Position numbers and translations under genes: made by a program
The notes under the pieces: generated by a model
Seen by the model: the letters and a program-made list of their open reading frames with translations, nothing else
Told to the model about the DNA's origin: nothing
Database searches by the model: none
Part shown: in pieces, positions 9,821 to 20,544 of the stretch
Layout of the letters: every line of letters starts with the position of its first letter
Position numbering within the stretch: the first letter of the stretch is position 1
Assembly: GCF_001661265.1 (NCBI RefSeq)
Contig: NW_017567009.1
Coordinates: 303,730 to 367,729, forward strand
Direction: 5' to 3'
DNA: 64,000 nt
Origin: Saitoella complicata NRRL Y-17804
Lineage: Eukaryota; Ascomycota; Saitoellomycetes; Saitoellales; Saitoellaceae

Positions 9821-11734
9821 ATGGTTACGGCATATCAGCCGCGGGCGCTGACAGCGATTGCGACCCCGTCCCGCACGGCTTCGAGGCTTGGCCGCCCACC
9901 GACAGTATTCAGTCCTCCCAGCACGCCGTCCGTGAGGCCAAGGGTTGTAGGTGCGCAGGGCTTGGGGTTGAGTAATTTGGCGATATCAGGCGAGTCGACG
10001 GTGAAGGCTGGAGATAATGTCGTTGTTTCCGTGCGTGCGCGACCAGGACCAGAAGGAGCGGAGTGGGATATCGATGGAGAGGAGAGATGTGTACGACATT
10101 TGGGGAGGTCTGCGGCTGTCGGGGAGTTCTTGTATGGTAAATTCGCCATTCATTTATGATTTACACTGCTGATCGACTGCATAGACAACGTTTATACTCC
10201 AGTATCAACGACACATGAGGTTTATACCACCTCGATTGCGCCATTGGTGTTCCGGGTGATGGAAGGATACCACGGCACAGTCTTCGCATACGGACAAACA
10301 GGCTCCGGAAAGACATACAGTATGCAAGGAAACCCTTCGTCACCCGGTATCATCCCTCTTGCCATCGATGATATCTTCGCATACATCCGCGACACTCCTG
10401 ATCGCGAGTTTCTGCTTCGCATTTCATACCTCGAAATCTACAATGAGCGACTACGAGATTTGCTCGCTGACCCGTCAAGTGCGGCTATCGAACCCAAGCT
10501 GAGAGAGGACCCGAAGAGAGGAATCTACCCCTCCCCATTACGAGAAGAGATCGTCACCGACCCGACACATATCCTGCGCATCCTGAAACAAGGAAATGCA
10601 GCCCGCCGTACTGCTTCGACCGAATTCAACGACCACAGTAGTAGATCACATGCGATCATCACCATCGTCATCGAATCAAGAGATCGACCATCGACACCGG
10701 GTTACAGATCACCAACCCGTGCGGGACCCAAGGGACGCGTGGTAGCTGCTGGTGGAGTCCGTGTATCGACACTCAACCTCATCGATCTCGCGGGTTCAGA
10801 ACGTGCGGCGGCGGATGCGGATCGGAGAAAGGAGGGAGCATATATCAACAAGTCGTTGCTAACGTTGGGGACGGTGATTGCGAGGTTGACGACACCGGCG
10901 ACTACACCGGCTGAGAGGGCTGCGCAGGCGCATATCCCGTATCGTGATTCGAAGTTGACGAGGTTGTTGCAGCCGGCGTTATCTGGGTCTGCGCTTATCT
11001 CTATTCTGGCGACGATTAACCTGTCCAGCGAGGCGAGTTCGGAGACCATATCGACATTGAAGTTTGCACAACGAGCAAAGAATATCGTATCAAAAGCCAA
11101 ACGAAATGAGGAGGAAGACGAAGATTCTGGTGACTCCCGCGCTCTTCTCCGACGGTACAAATCCGAGATTCTCGATTTGCGTCAGAAACTCGAGGAACAA
11201 GCCCTTCGTTTACAATCCGAGGGTGACAACAAGAAGGAGGAGAGGAGGGAGAGTGGGTGGGAGAGAGAGAAGGAGAGACACGAGAGGGAAATGATGGAGA
11301 TGCAGTTGGCACGGACGGCATTGAAGGAGAGGATTGAGCATCTCACGAAACTGATTCTGTCATCGAAATCTTCGGGCGTGTCGTCGGTGGGTCGGATATC
11401 CCTTGGCACCCCAGCAGCAGCTCTCACAGGCGACCCCGACCTCTCCTCCGCTCTTGCCGAAAAAGACAGCCAAATCGCATCCCTGGAAGCCCGACTCCGC
11501 TCCACATCCGCATCACTGGAACGCGCGACCTCCACAATTACCCAGAAAGATTTGGAAATCGCGGAGTTGAGAAGTCAGTTGGAGGATAAGGATCAGATCA
11601 TCATGGCGTTGAGAATGGCGAAGAAGAAGAGGGAGATGGCGGAGTTTGGGAGGGTAGAGAGGTTGATCGAGATGGGGAGTCCGGTGAATAGCCCTGGGAG
11701 GCCGGCGCCGGGGGTCGGGGAGAGGCAGGATTGA
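9821..11734 (+). CDS. Kinesin motor protein, kinesin-7 (CENP-E/Kip2) type
   Basis: Plus-end microtubule motor. Exons 9821-10136 and 10185-11734 encode 621 residues; the 48-nt intron joins LYD/NVYTP in frame. The motor domain spans roughly residues 65-430: a VVSVRARP start, P-loop GQTGSGKTYSMQG, a FLLRISYLEIYNERLRDLL strand/loop, switch I NDHSSRSHAI and switch II LIDLAGSERA. The tail is a short coiled coil with basic ends. The small size, N-terminal motor and the EIYNE/NxxSSRSH pattern fit kinesin-7 (Kip2/Tea2-like) better than kinesin-5 or -14. The subfamily is inferred from motif pattern only. Confidence 0.9.
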
Positions 11735-11926
11735 TACAGGTGTAATGGGATGCGAAGGCGGAAAGCTACAGGTTGCGGGGCAACGGACAATAGTATCATT
11801 ATTGCGGTTGGTAGTCTGTGGCTGGTGAAGTCGAACGATATGGTCGAAATATACTACATTAAAATTTAGCTACACATGCCTAAGCAATACTTGATGCCGG
11901 ATCCGCCCTTGCGTAACGATATTCCT

Positions 11927-13757
11927 CTATAACGATACTGATACCTCGACCGCGTGCCCGGCCACAATGGTTCCATCATTCAAAGGAGTGGTAGAATGAT
12001 TTCGAACTGCCGCTTCTTCCTCCAAATTCTCGTTGGACGGATCCTGCCGCAACGAAAGCCAGTATTCGCTCGGGAAGTGGTCACGGAGAGGAGGAATGAA
12101 GAGCACCAATAGCTTTGCAAGGTTGAACTCCGACAGCGCCTCCACCAACCTTGCCACCCACATCCAGAACCTTCTTGAAACACGGACGACGAAATTGCAA
12201 ATGCTCACATACGGCGCCCAGAAAGGGCATCCAGCAGGCGTGGCTGTCTTCCACTTGGGATTAATCGGACTGTATCCCCATTGCATATCCTTGCCCCAAC
12301 TGAAGACCTTGATACCGTTTCCGATGACAGTGTAATCGAGGAGCGAGTCACGTTTGACCATCTTCGGGTATTGCCCCACGTTCGGCTTGCCCTTCGTGGT
12401 GAACTCCAAAACGTTGAACCAAGAGAACGGGACGCGTGTAACAGGGTCGAGGTCATTGACGACGCGATAGAACTGCCCGAGATTGCGGCCGTCGTCAGCC
12501 GTCATACACTTCCTACACGCTTCGTCGAACTGCCTGGCAAAATCAAGGTCACCCACAGCAGGGCAGCCAAATACATACGCGTCCATCAGGTTGGCTTTAG
12601 ATCCGAGGAGGATTTTATCAGGGTCGTTCGTTTCGAGAGGATTGTGGTTGTAGGCGAGACAAGATTTGAGGGAGGCGTAGAAGAGGGATGCGTATCCAGC
12701 ACCAAGCGAGTGCCCGGTGACCCAGACGGGAATGTCACCGTCTCCTTCCCTTGTCAGCTCCTTGATTTTCTCCTTGACGGCATCGATGATACAGCCGTAG
12801 GGAGAGTTTTTGGGAGTATCACCGTATTTGTGTGGGAAAAGAGCGTCATAAAACCCAGCGTGAACATCGGATCGACCCTTCCTGTCTTTGCCATTCATAT
12901 CGCGTTCAACGTCGATGGGATCAGGAGGGAAGAAATTCGATTCAACTTCTTTCTTCTGATAGGTCGCATCCGTGATCCATTCCGTATAATCCCAGGGGGT
13001 GGTGCCCTTGAACGCCACAACGATGAACTTCTCCTTCTCATTCCACCACAGTGAGGCAAACGGTGCTCCGACGATGTTCAACTCACTGATGTGGTCGAAT
13101 TTCATACCCCACCCACTTGAGAGTCTCTTGATAGCATCAAGTGAAGCGTCCATATAGCCGTGAATCTCCTCACTGACCTCGTCGTCTGTGCCGCCATAAT
13201 TGGGATGACGGCGGTGATCTTTGTACAAGTCATAGGCAAACTTGATATCGTCGTCGTTTCTCTCATAGACAACCGCTGAGATCAACAACAAGAATTCGGC
13301 AATGTCGAGACTGAAACGTTCCTTGCCGTTCACCATAGCCTTCGTGACTCGCTTCGACGGACTATACTCAAACATACCGGGATTCGCCAAATTGACCGCT
13401 GAGAGACCCTGGCCATAGTGCTGCATGATGCCCTGAAGAATGAAAGGGAGCACGCGAGTTACCATGGCAAGCTTCAGGACGACCTCAAAGACCAGAAGAC
13501 CAATGACGGTAACAATGTAGTATACCATCATCCAGAAGAACTCAACCGGATCTGAGCCCTATCAGACTTCTGCACACGAAGAGATTGAGCAACGTACCTT
13601 CGAAGATGTAAACACCACTCAAGAGAACATTCCTGGTGGAGGTGAAGACATAGCGAATCCACAATGCCGCGGTGTCCGTAGGGCTATTCCTATGCTTGTA
13701 AACAGCCTCCAACTTGGCGAAACGACTACGAAATTGCTCTTGGCTGTTGCCGTGCAT
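11927..13757 (-). CDS. Class 3 lipase family protein with N-terminal membrane anchor
   Basis: Alpha/beta hydrolase of the fungal lipase (class 3) family, 594 residues from exons 13757-13598 and 13551-11927. A hydrophobic segment near residues 60-90 (around YYIVTVIGLLVFEVVLKLA) suggests a signal anchor. The nucleophile elbow is GHSLGAGYA near residue 280, preceded by the FKGTTPWDYTEWITD region typical of the oxyanion side. A candidate acid is in VVNDLDPVTRVP and a candidate catalytic His in RDHFPSEYW near the C-terminus. A second hydrophobic stretch follows the core (near FNLAKLLVLFI). Substrate is unknown; membrane-facing acylglycerol or phospholipid hydrolysis is the family expectation. Confidence 0.88.
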
Positions 13758-14269
13758 GTTGTTTGACTTACACGAGGTTCGAGGGTCGGGCTAGATACGT
13801 CCTTATATACACGCAAAACCGTTGCCGAGGTAAGTCATACCTCACAGGCGGACCGAGACAAAGTGGAGCCGAGGCATACAGCGCCATGCCTTGTGAGAAA
13901 AGTGGCGACGGAGGTTCATTTACCCGTAGTAAAAGCATTGACGGATGAACCAATCTCAACATTTTGCGGGACGGGACATCATCACGAGTATATGAGCCTT
14001 GATAGGGGCACATACGCAGGGTCATTCAACCAAACGACAAATACGCATACTTGTCTACTGTACGTTGTTACAGACATCACTTCGCAAGCATTGCGTGCTC
14101 CGGCTCCACAGAAAAACATACCATAACAAGCGTATGCCTGAGTATGGCATTCGCTTGCTCCTCTCGCGTCGCACGACGTTGGTGTGGCGCATGATGGCTC
14201 ATGCACCCGTGGGAATAGAAATGGCGGTGAGTTATTCGAGACTTTGGTTATTGACGCTATATACACCTC
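13758..14269. other. Intergenic region, no gene seen
   Basis: About 0.5 kb upstream of the lipase and downstream of the small TM/coiled-coil gene. Only short overlapping ORFs without recognisable content occur. The lipase promoter should lie next to 13758. Confidence 0.5.
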
Positions 14270-14784
14270 TCAGCTTTCGCTGTATGCACTTCCAGCCGAA
14301 TAGCCTACTACAGGGGATGCCGCCACGTTACGTATTCTACCAACCGTCTTTCTGACCGGCAGCTCTGGCTCCTCGAATTCGAAGTCACGAACGATGACAT
14401 CGAGTGCATCTTCGTCAGTTTCTATCCCCTTCAGCTCCAATTCACTATCGTCGGGATAGTCGTCTCTCATCGCATCAGGCATAGTGACGTCTTCCAACAC
14501 CTCCCTAATCTCCTCGCGCTCCTACTTCAAGGCCGAGACTTCCTGCGTCAAGGCGTGAACTTGCTCGTCCAAAGCACGGACCTCGCCTTGCAAGCTTGAG
14601 TCCCACGGGTTCGTGGTTCTGGTCCAGAAGACTCCATCGACGACCATGAGGAACGTCAAGGATGAAGAGAAAGAAACTACGAAGCCATTCAATGTCAGTT
14701 TGGCTCGGTTGAACAATACGTGTTTAAGTGCTTACTGAGCATGACGAGCAGACTGCAAAGTGAGCCTCTTGACTGAGTTTTCAT
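14270..14784 (-). CDS. Small TM/coiled-coil protein; in-frame TAG either spliced out or a lesion
   Basis: From the ATG at 14784, an intron with GTAAGC donor (14735-14677) joins a hydrophobic segment (SLLVMLISFSSSLTFLMVVDG) to a heptad-like stretch (QGEVRALDEQVHALTQEV). A TAG at 14524-14522 then ends the frame after 67 codons. The same frame continues open and acidic to a stop at 14270. A possible 60-nt intron, 14525-14466, starts with GTAGGA, has a CTGAT branch-like element and ends GATGAG; removing it deletes the stop and keeps frame for a 131-residue protein. The frame is also open upstream of the ATG. I do not recognise the family. It could be a real two-intron gene, a truncated gene or a pseudogene. 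Confidence 0.4.
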
Positions 14785-15818
14785 AGATTCTTGCAACACT
14801 CTAACAGTTTCGCTGAGGGCTGTGCCAGTGGCCTGGGTGTTGGTGACCGTAAGGGCCCATGTAGGTGGCGGGATTGAAGCCGAGGAGTTTCATGCTGGTA
14901 AGGAAACTGACGTGTTCTGAAGGAGAGTTGTTCGACAAGGGAGCTGGGTTTATATCTACGTTTCGATCCGTGCTTTGAAACTACATCAGTCTGCAAGTGA
15001 GAGTTCAATATTTTCTGTTTCGGTCTTAGTGCGGTAACGTTAGGTGACGCTTCCTGCAACAGCCTGAGGGAACATCCTGCGAGAGGGTATGGACCTGGAC
15101 TTGAACAAGATCGAAGGTAGCTATCATATTGGTTCTTTGTAGATAGAACGTCACCTGCCTTCACGCATCTCTGCTTATCGAAAGAACTGCGGCCGTGACC
15201 TCATGAGTCATGACATTTGCTCGGACTTTATAAGGATTCAGGGATGGACACTGATCTCGCCCGCTGTTTCGGCTTATAGAACAAGAAGTTGCAAGGAAGA
15301 AACCGCGGCAATTGTGTCGAGATTTGTTGCACAGTGGTCTAACGTGATCCCGGAACTGATCCGGGTCTGCCTGCTCGCAAATCCTCGAGCGACCGAGGGA
15401 CAAGGAGTTGCATTCAGGTGCCACAAAGTTGCAAAACTCCGAGCCAAGGTTGACGTCACTCGATCTTCCGTAGAATATGACGGATATCAAGTTGGCATGG
15501 TGCTTTGGCTCACGATATCTTCGCGCCGCCCGGTTGCCATGCGTATGGGTCCTCGGGGTTCACTGGACACCTGCTGAGGGGATCTAACGGTTGGGCTGTA
15601 AGATCTAAAAACAAAAGGGTCACGTCCATTATTGGCTTTACTACACTTGAGAGTAATTTCACGATAGTAAGTCACATCCTGAACCACAAGCCTAGTAACG
15701 CAAATGGCACCAAACCGGCAGCACAGGATGAGCGACGGATCATATCACCGTCGTCAGCCCGTTCCTCACCTCCTTTATTCACGCACTACCCTCCATCTTT
15801 TAGGGGGGGTTTGCCATC
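14785..15818. other. Gene-poor stretch, no supported gene
   Basis: About 1 kb with only short, compositionally random ORFs on both strands. A minus-strand ATG at 14893 opens a 30-codon ORF (MKLLGFNPATYMG...) that overlaps, out of frame, the upstream extension of the small TM/coiled-coil gene, hinting at a decayed first exon or frameshift. I see no repeat structure or RNA gene. Confidence 0.4.
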
Positions 15819-16851
15819 TTATCTCCACCGGGGCTTTTCAGCGGTAACCGGAGTGGCCAGCACAGTAACTTTTCTGCGCTTAGGGGTGGCCTTCAAACCG
15901 GTCTCCCTCAATTGCGGTGTCGGTGGCACCGTTCTCTTGGGACCCAACGAGTCCGAATAAATAGGGAGGGAGGGGGGGCTCGTTGGGGGGGTATAGGGTG
16001 GAGAGATGGGGAGTGTAGTGCGAGAAGGGGTGGATCCGAAGGAAGGGGAAGTCATCGATATCCCAGCTTTACCTGTGGAAGTGACATTTTGCTGCCCAGC
16101 TTTACCTGTAGCTTTCCTAGCAAGCACGGTCGTAGTGTGAGTTCTCATAGCGAGATCAACTCTTTTGTTCGCCGCTTCCCGGGCCGCTTTGAGGAGCGCA
16201 CCCTTTTCCTTCCTCGTCTCGTCTTCTGTCTTGACCTTCATTGAGTCCAAGAACTGGCGAGGCGTCAATCGCTTCTTGACTGGTTTCTTAGCTTTCACAG
16301 CACGAAGCCGAAGCAGTTGACCTTCAACGATAGCTTCGAGCTTACCAAGGTAGTCAATAACCTCCAGGACGCTACGCTTGGACTTCCGCAACGCGGAATC
16401 ATTGGTCTTCCTTTTGCTGCACTGGTACCAAAGCTGACCAGTGACGAGCTCATGAGTAACTTGGTAACGGATAGTAAACGCGTTGACCAAATCAATAGTA
16501 TCACAAACTGGGAAAGAAATCCCAGCCTCCTTCAATTTAGGCTGAAGGAGGGCCTCTTTCACGTTTTCAAGGGCAGCAGTAACAGCCTGCTTGGCTTCCA
16601 CGAAGTGCTAAAGAAGAAGCTTAGCATAAGTAAGCAATTATTAGGAGGTAAGCGGAACAAACCGTGAGCTCAGCCGTATCGATCATCTTAGATTGTCCAT
16701 TCTCAAAGGTCTCGCAGACCACAGACTCTGGGAGCTTGAGAAGCTCCATGTAATCAACCACAATAACCTGGATGATACAGTGAATGTGGCCAGCAGTAGA
16801 CTCCAAGATGGAAATAGCGGCCTTAGCAACGTTGTTGATGGTGTTGAACAT
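15819..16851 (-). CDS. Orphan protein of unknown function
   Basis: Two exons, 16851-16663 and 16607-15819, give 325 residues. The intron (GTTTGT donor at 16662, TTTAG acceptor ending 16608) keeps frame across AELT/HFVEAK. The first 100 residues are mildly hydrophobic and helical (MFNTINNVAKAAISILEST), the middle is basic and helical (KKPVKKRLTPRQFLDSMKVK), and the C-terminal 80 residues are Ser/Thr/Pro-rich and basic (TPKRRKVTVLATPV), which could carry a nuclear targeting signal. I recognise no domain. Codons end in A/T more often than in neighbouring genes, which fits a lineage-specific gene. Confidence 0.6.
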
Positions 16852-17200
16852 GGTTGTAGTAGTTGTTTTGATAGTGTTGAGAGCTGGAAAGCTGGGGGTA
16901 CGTATACTCGCTGGTAAGAGAGTAGTAGGTAAGGAAGAAGAAGTGAAAATGCAGCGAGCGAAGTTTTATTTCGCTCGAGCTCGAGTGGCGATAGTCTGCT
17001 TTCGTTGACTTAGCGCGTCCGTGAGAATCCTAATCCGGTACGAGCTAGCGCTCCCAATCCGGTACGAGCACAGCACCGGTGGGCTGCGCGGATCTGTCGC
17101 TCACAGACCTGTCTCAGGCCAAAGGGGCAGTCTAGACCACCTCACACCTACTGGTTCATGATCCTTCCCTTCGTATACGTCTTTTCGTTTTAATACTTCT
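16852..17200. other. Intergenic: promoter of the orphan gene with a short direct repeat
   Basis: Holds the presumed promoter of the leftward orphan gene. The 14-mer AATCCGGTACGAGC occurs at about 17032-17045 and again at 17055-17068. No coding sequence is supported. The right end abuts a telomere-type repeat. Confidence 0.5.
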
Positions 17201-17214
17201 TACCCTAACCCTAA
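17201..17214 (+). repeat. Interstitial telomere-type repeat (CCCTAA orientation)
   Basis: TACCCTAACCCTAA, two full CCCTAA units plus a partial one. The C-rich strand reads rightward, as at the left end of a chromosome, so the tract points outward from the pseudogene that begins at its last base. Confidence 0.75.
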
Positions 17215-17861
17215 TGTTCTCGGTTTTGTTCTTGAATGCGTGGGTTGTGGATTGACCGTCGATGGTGAGCGAGACAAGTTGGAATCCGAGGAGTTTGCAT
17301 GAGTTTTGGAGTACGGGGATTTGGAAACGGAATCTGTGGGCTATGCGAAGGCTTTTCGCAAAGCTTACGTGGCATAGACTGGGTGAAGACGGTGTGGGAA
17401 AGATCGTGGAGTTTGTCATTTGGGGACTCGTCTGGCACTTCGCACTCTAGCCAACCTTCCATCCTCCCTCCTACCGTCTCTTCCTCTTCTTCTCCATCCA
17501 AGGGTTCGGCCTCGTCATCGAAGAATTCTTCGCCGAAGTCTGGCGTATCTTCCTCACGCACCAATCCCAACCTAATCCCCTCAGAAACAATATCTTTTCC
17601 GCCTCCGATTATAGGTGTTTCGAGGAGAGAGCGAGGAAGGTATGGACGGTGGGGTGGTTGTTGTGCACGGGGAGTTTGTGGTGGGCGAATGCTTTGGCTG
17701 AGGCGGGGGTTTGGAATGGGACGGTGAGAATTGGGGGTGTGGATGATTTTGGGCAAGTGGTGGCGTTGTATGGGAGGAACTTCTTTGCTGCGGTGATTGG
17801 ATGGTTGGCGGAGGGACCCAAGGCTCAAGCTGTGCCGGTTCGGCCAATTGCAAGGGTGTGA
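17214..17861 (+). pseudogene. Wax-synthase-like (MBOAT-related) membrane acyltransferase, 5'-truncated pseudogene
   Basis: One reading frame of 216 codons spans the region but is interrupted by TGA at 17253-17255 and TAG at 17448-17450. The translated pieces contain NPRSLHEFW followed by a Trp/Arg-rich segment, matching the SLR(D/E)FW motif of fungal wax-synthase domain proteins. Hydrophobic helices follow (FVIWGLVWHFAL, RLFLFFSIQGFGLVIEEF, TVGWLLCTGSLWWANAL). Full-length relatives have several more N-terminal membrane helices, which are absent here: homology starts exactly where the telomere-type repeat ends. No splice pair convincingly removes both stops. Family call is by motif and hydropathy and is moderately sure; loss of function is likely. 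Confidence 0.6.
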
Positions 17862-18586
17862 GGAGGAGCAGAAGAATTGATCGCGTGCGAGATGTGTATT
17901 ACAAGGATTAATATTGTTATGGTCATGCAACGTACGCGAGAGGAAATTGAAATGTAACATCTTAACCTCGTGATAATGGTGAAGTAAGCTTATCGCCTGA
18001 CTGCATTGCAATGTCCGGCCTCACCCGACGAACGTAACCCCACATGACCAACTGCACGGCGTAAACGATCGACCCACATAAGCGAAGGATAGGCGAAATT
18101 TCGGTAAAGTACGTCCCCTCTCGCCTACGCGAGCTTAATTTGCGTAGACTCCCCCGCGTGTGCACTCCGCACTCTCCGCCTTTGTCTGTGCATGGATCGA
18201 CGAGGCGCGCTAACCGATAACCTTACTCGTACGACAACGGTGAATTTCAGTGGAGCTCCATGGGTTTGCGGTGGAGCACCGTCGTGTACGAGGTGGATTT
18301 GGTGGAGGCTTAGCTGGGGGATCTGCTACATGGTGACCGTTTGAAGAGGGATGGTGGGTGAGAGAAGGTGTGGATAATATCGGGTTTGTCGGCGAGAATA
18401 CCGGTGGGAAAGTGGGGTATGGGGTATGAGGTTACACCGGTGTCCGTCTGGACCTTCGTTGTGGTGTTGAGGGATTGTGGGTTCTCCCTCTCCTTATTCT
18501 CATCGTCTGATCGGATCGCCTATAAGGACCCACCTTGATCCCACATCCTCGTACCTCAACGAATTCTCCCCATCGATATCATCATC
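17862..18586. other. Intergenic region upstream of the Jen1-like transporter
   Basis: About 0.7 kb with no supported coding sequence. It should contain the transporter promoter; a CCTATAAGGA element lies at about 18519-18528, some 60 nt before the start codon. Confidence 0.5.
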
Positions 18587-20400
18587 ATGCCAATCAAAGA
18601 AAAGATCAAATCGCACTTCACAACCTACGAAACCTCCATCGACGAAAATGGCCTCGAACACCGGCGTCCCGCCCCCCGCGAGAAGATCATCAACCCCCTC
18701 ACGCTGGTCCGCAAACTCACACTCATGAACTGGGTTTACTTTTTGATGGGGTGGATGGCGTGGACGATGGATGGGTATGATTTCCATACTGTTTCGTTAT
18801 CGGTCTCGAAGTTGGCTGTGTACTACGACACCCCGCGTGCCCGGATCTCCCAATCCATCACCCTTACTCTACTTTTTCGATCAGTGGGTGCTGCGATCTT
18901 CGGAATCGCGGGTGACCTGTACGGGCGGAAATACCCACTCTTCATCAACATGCTCATCATCGCCGTTCTACAAGTGGGTACGGCCTACGCTCACACATTC
19001 GAGACCTTCCTCGCCGTCCGTGCGCTTTTTGGGATTGCGATGGGTGGTGTTTGGGGGTTGGCTGCGAGTATGAGTTTGGAGAATTTGCCGGTTGAGTGTA
19101 GGGGGTTGTTTTCGGGGGTGTTGCAGCAGGGATATGCACTTGGGTTCGTCTCCCCTCCCCTTTCCTCCTCTCTCCTTGAAGTTGATGAATGGAAACCTTA
19201 GGTATCTTATTGCTTCCATCTTCAACCTAACAATCGTCCCCAACTGCCCCCACCCCTTCCGCGCTCTCTTCTACATCGGTGCAGCACTTACCGCACTCGT
19301 CGGATTCCTCCGTCTCCTCTTTCCCGAATCGAAACAATTCCTCGAAGCAAAAGCACAAGGGCGACAAGGAGGCCATGCGAAGGCGTCTATGAGGGAGGCG
19401 AGGGTGCAGGTTCGGGTACATTGGAGGAGGTGTGTTTATGCTGTTGTGTTGATGGCTGGGTTTAATTTTATGTCGCATTCGAGGTACGTCCTGGACCCCG
19501 AGTATCCCACTGGCGTGAAGAAATACTGATTGAGATCATAGTCAGGATATGTATCCGACGTATATGCAGCAAGGCAAGGGTTTCTCAGCCAAGAACGCAA
19601 CACTCGCAACCCTCCTCGGCAAGGTTGGTGCCATCATCGGCGGAACCATCGGTGGATACTACTCCCAGTTCTTTGGACGTCGGCTCACGAGTACGTCTCT
19701 TCCCTCTCTTCCCTTCCCGATGCTCTTCTTCACTAACACAAGTGGATAGTTATGGTGCTTTGCTCGATCGGCGCATGCTTTATCCCGCTTTGGGTCGTCC
19801 CGGATAGTCTAGTGCCGTTGATCATCGGAAACTTCATGATCGACTTTTGTGTGCAGGGGGCCTGGGGTGTTATTCCCGTTCATCTCGCCGAGTTGTCGCC
19901 GCCGGCGTTCCGTGCTGCGTTTCCAGGTTCGTCCTCTCCCTCCATTCTCCATCTTGAGCGTTGACTCATGTCACCTTCCAGGAATTACGTACCAACTCGG
20001 TAACATGATCTCCTCCCCCGCCGCCCAAATCCTCTCCTCGGTCGCCGAATCCCTCAAACGCCCCACCGCCCTCTCCAACGGCACCATCGTCGAGCGTCCA
20101 GACTACGCAACTACACAAGCGATCATGATGGCCATCATCTTTGTTTGGGTTGGTGTTTGGGCTGCTATTGGGAAGGAGGAGCGCGGATCGCGGTTTGAGG
20201 AGGCGAGAGCGGCGGGGATGGGGGAGGTTGAGAGGGAGGAGAAGGGGAGGGGGGTTGTCGTTTTGGAGGGGGAGGGGAGAGGGGTGGGAGTGGGGAGGAG
20301 GGGAAGAAGGGGGGGGTTGAATATGTTGAGGATGTTGAGGCGCAAAGGAGGTGAACTCGAGAGGAGGATATCGATACCTGTAATAATATTTTGGACATAA
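18587..20400 (+). CDS. Jen1-type monocarboxylate/H+ symporter (major facilitator)
   Basis: Plasma-membrane transporter of lactate/pyruvate-type acids. Five exons, 18587-19143, 19202-19483, 19542-19690, 19750-19926 and 19982-20400, encode 527 residues with about twelve membrane helices. The Jen1 family signature N-x-x-S-H-x-S-Q-D-x-x-P-T is complete (NFMSHSSQDMYPT) but is formed only after the second intron is spliced. MFS loop motifs GDLYGRKYP and FGRRLT are present. The C-terminal 75 residues are highly charged, Gly/Arg/Glu-rich and cytosolic. The exact acid transported cannot be told from sequence. Confident at family level. Confidence 0.92.
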
Positions 20401-20544
20401 GTAGGTCGAACTGCCCTTTCCTGAATCATGCACCTCCCTGCACTCCACCATCCGGCAACCTTTGCGCTCGGACCTCGAGCAACCCACCAAACCCAACCCC
20501 CACACTCCCTCCCAACCAGCGATGATCCAACACGATAAAACAGT

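Noticed and set aside
17211-18011. 266-codon minus-strand ORF
   Set aside because: Antisense to the wax-synthase-like relic; the His/Pro-rich product lacks family features, whereas the plus-strand frame shows membrane helices and the SLHEFW motif.
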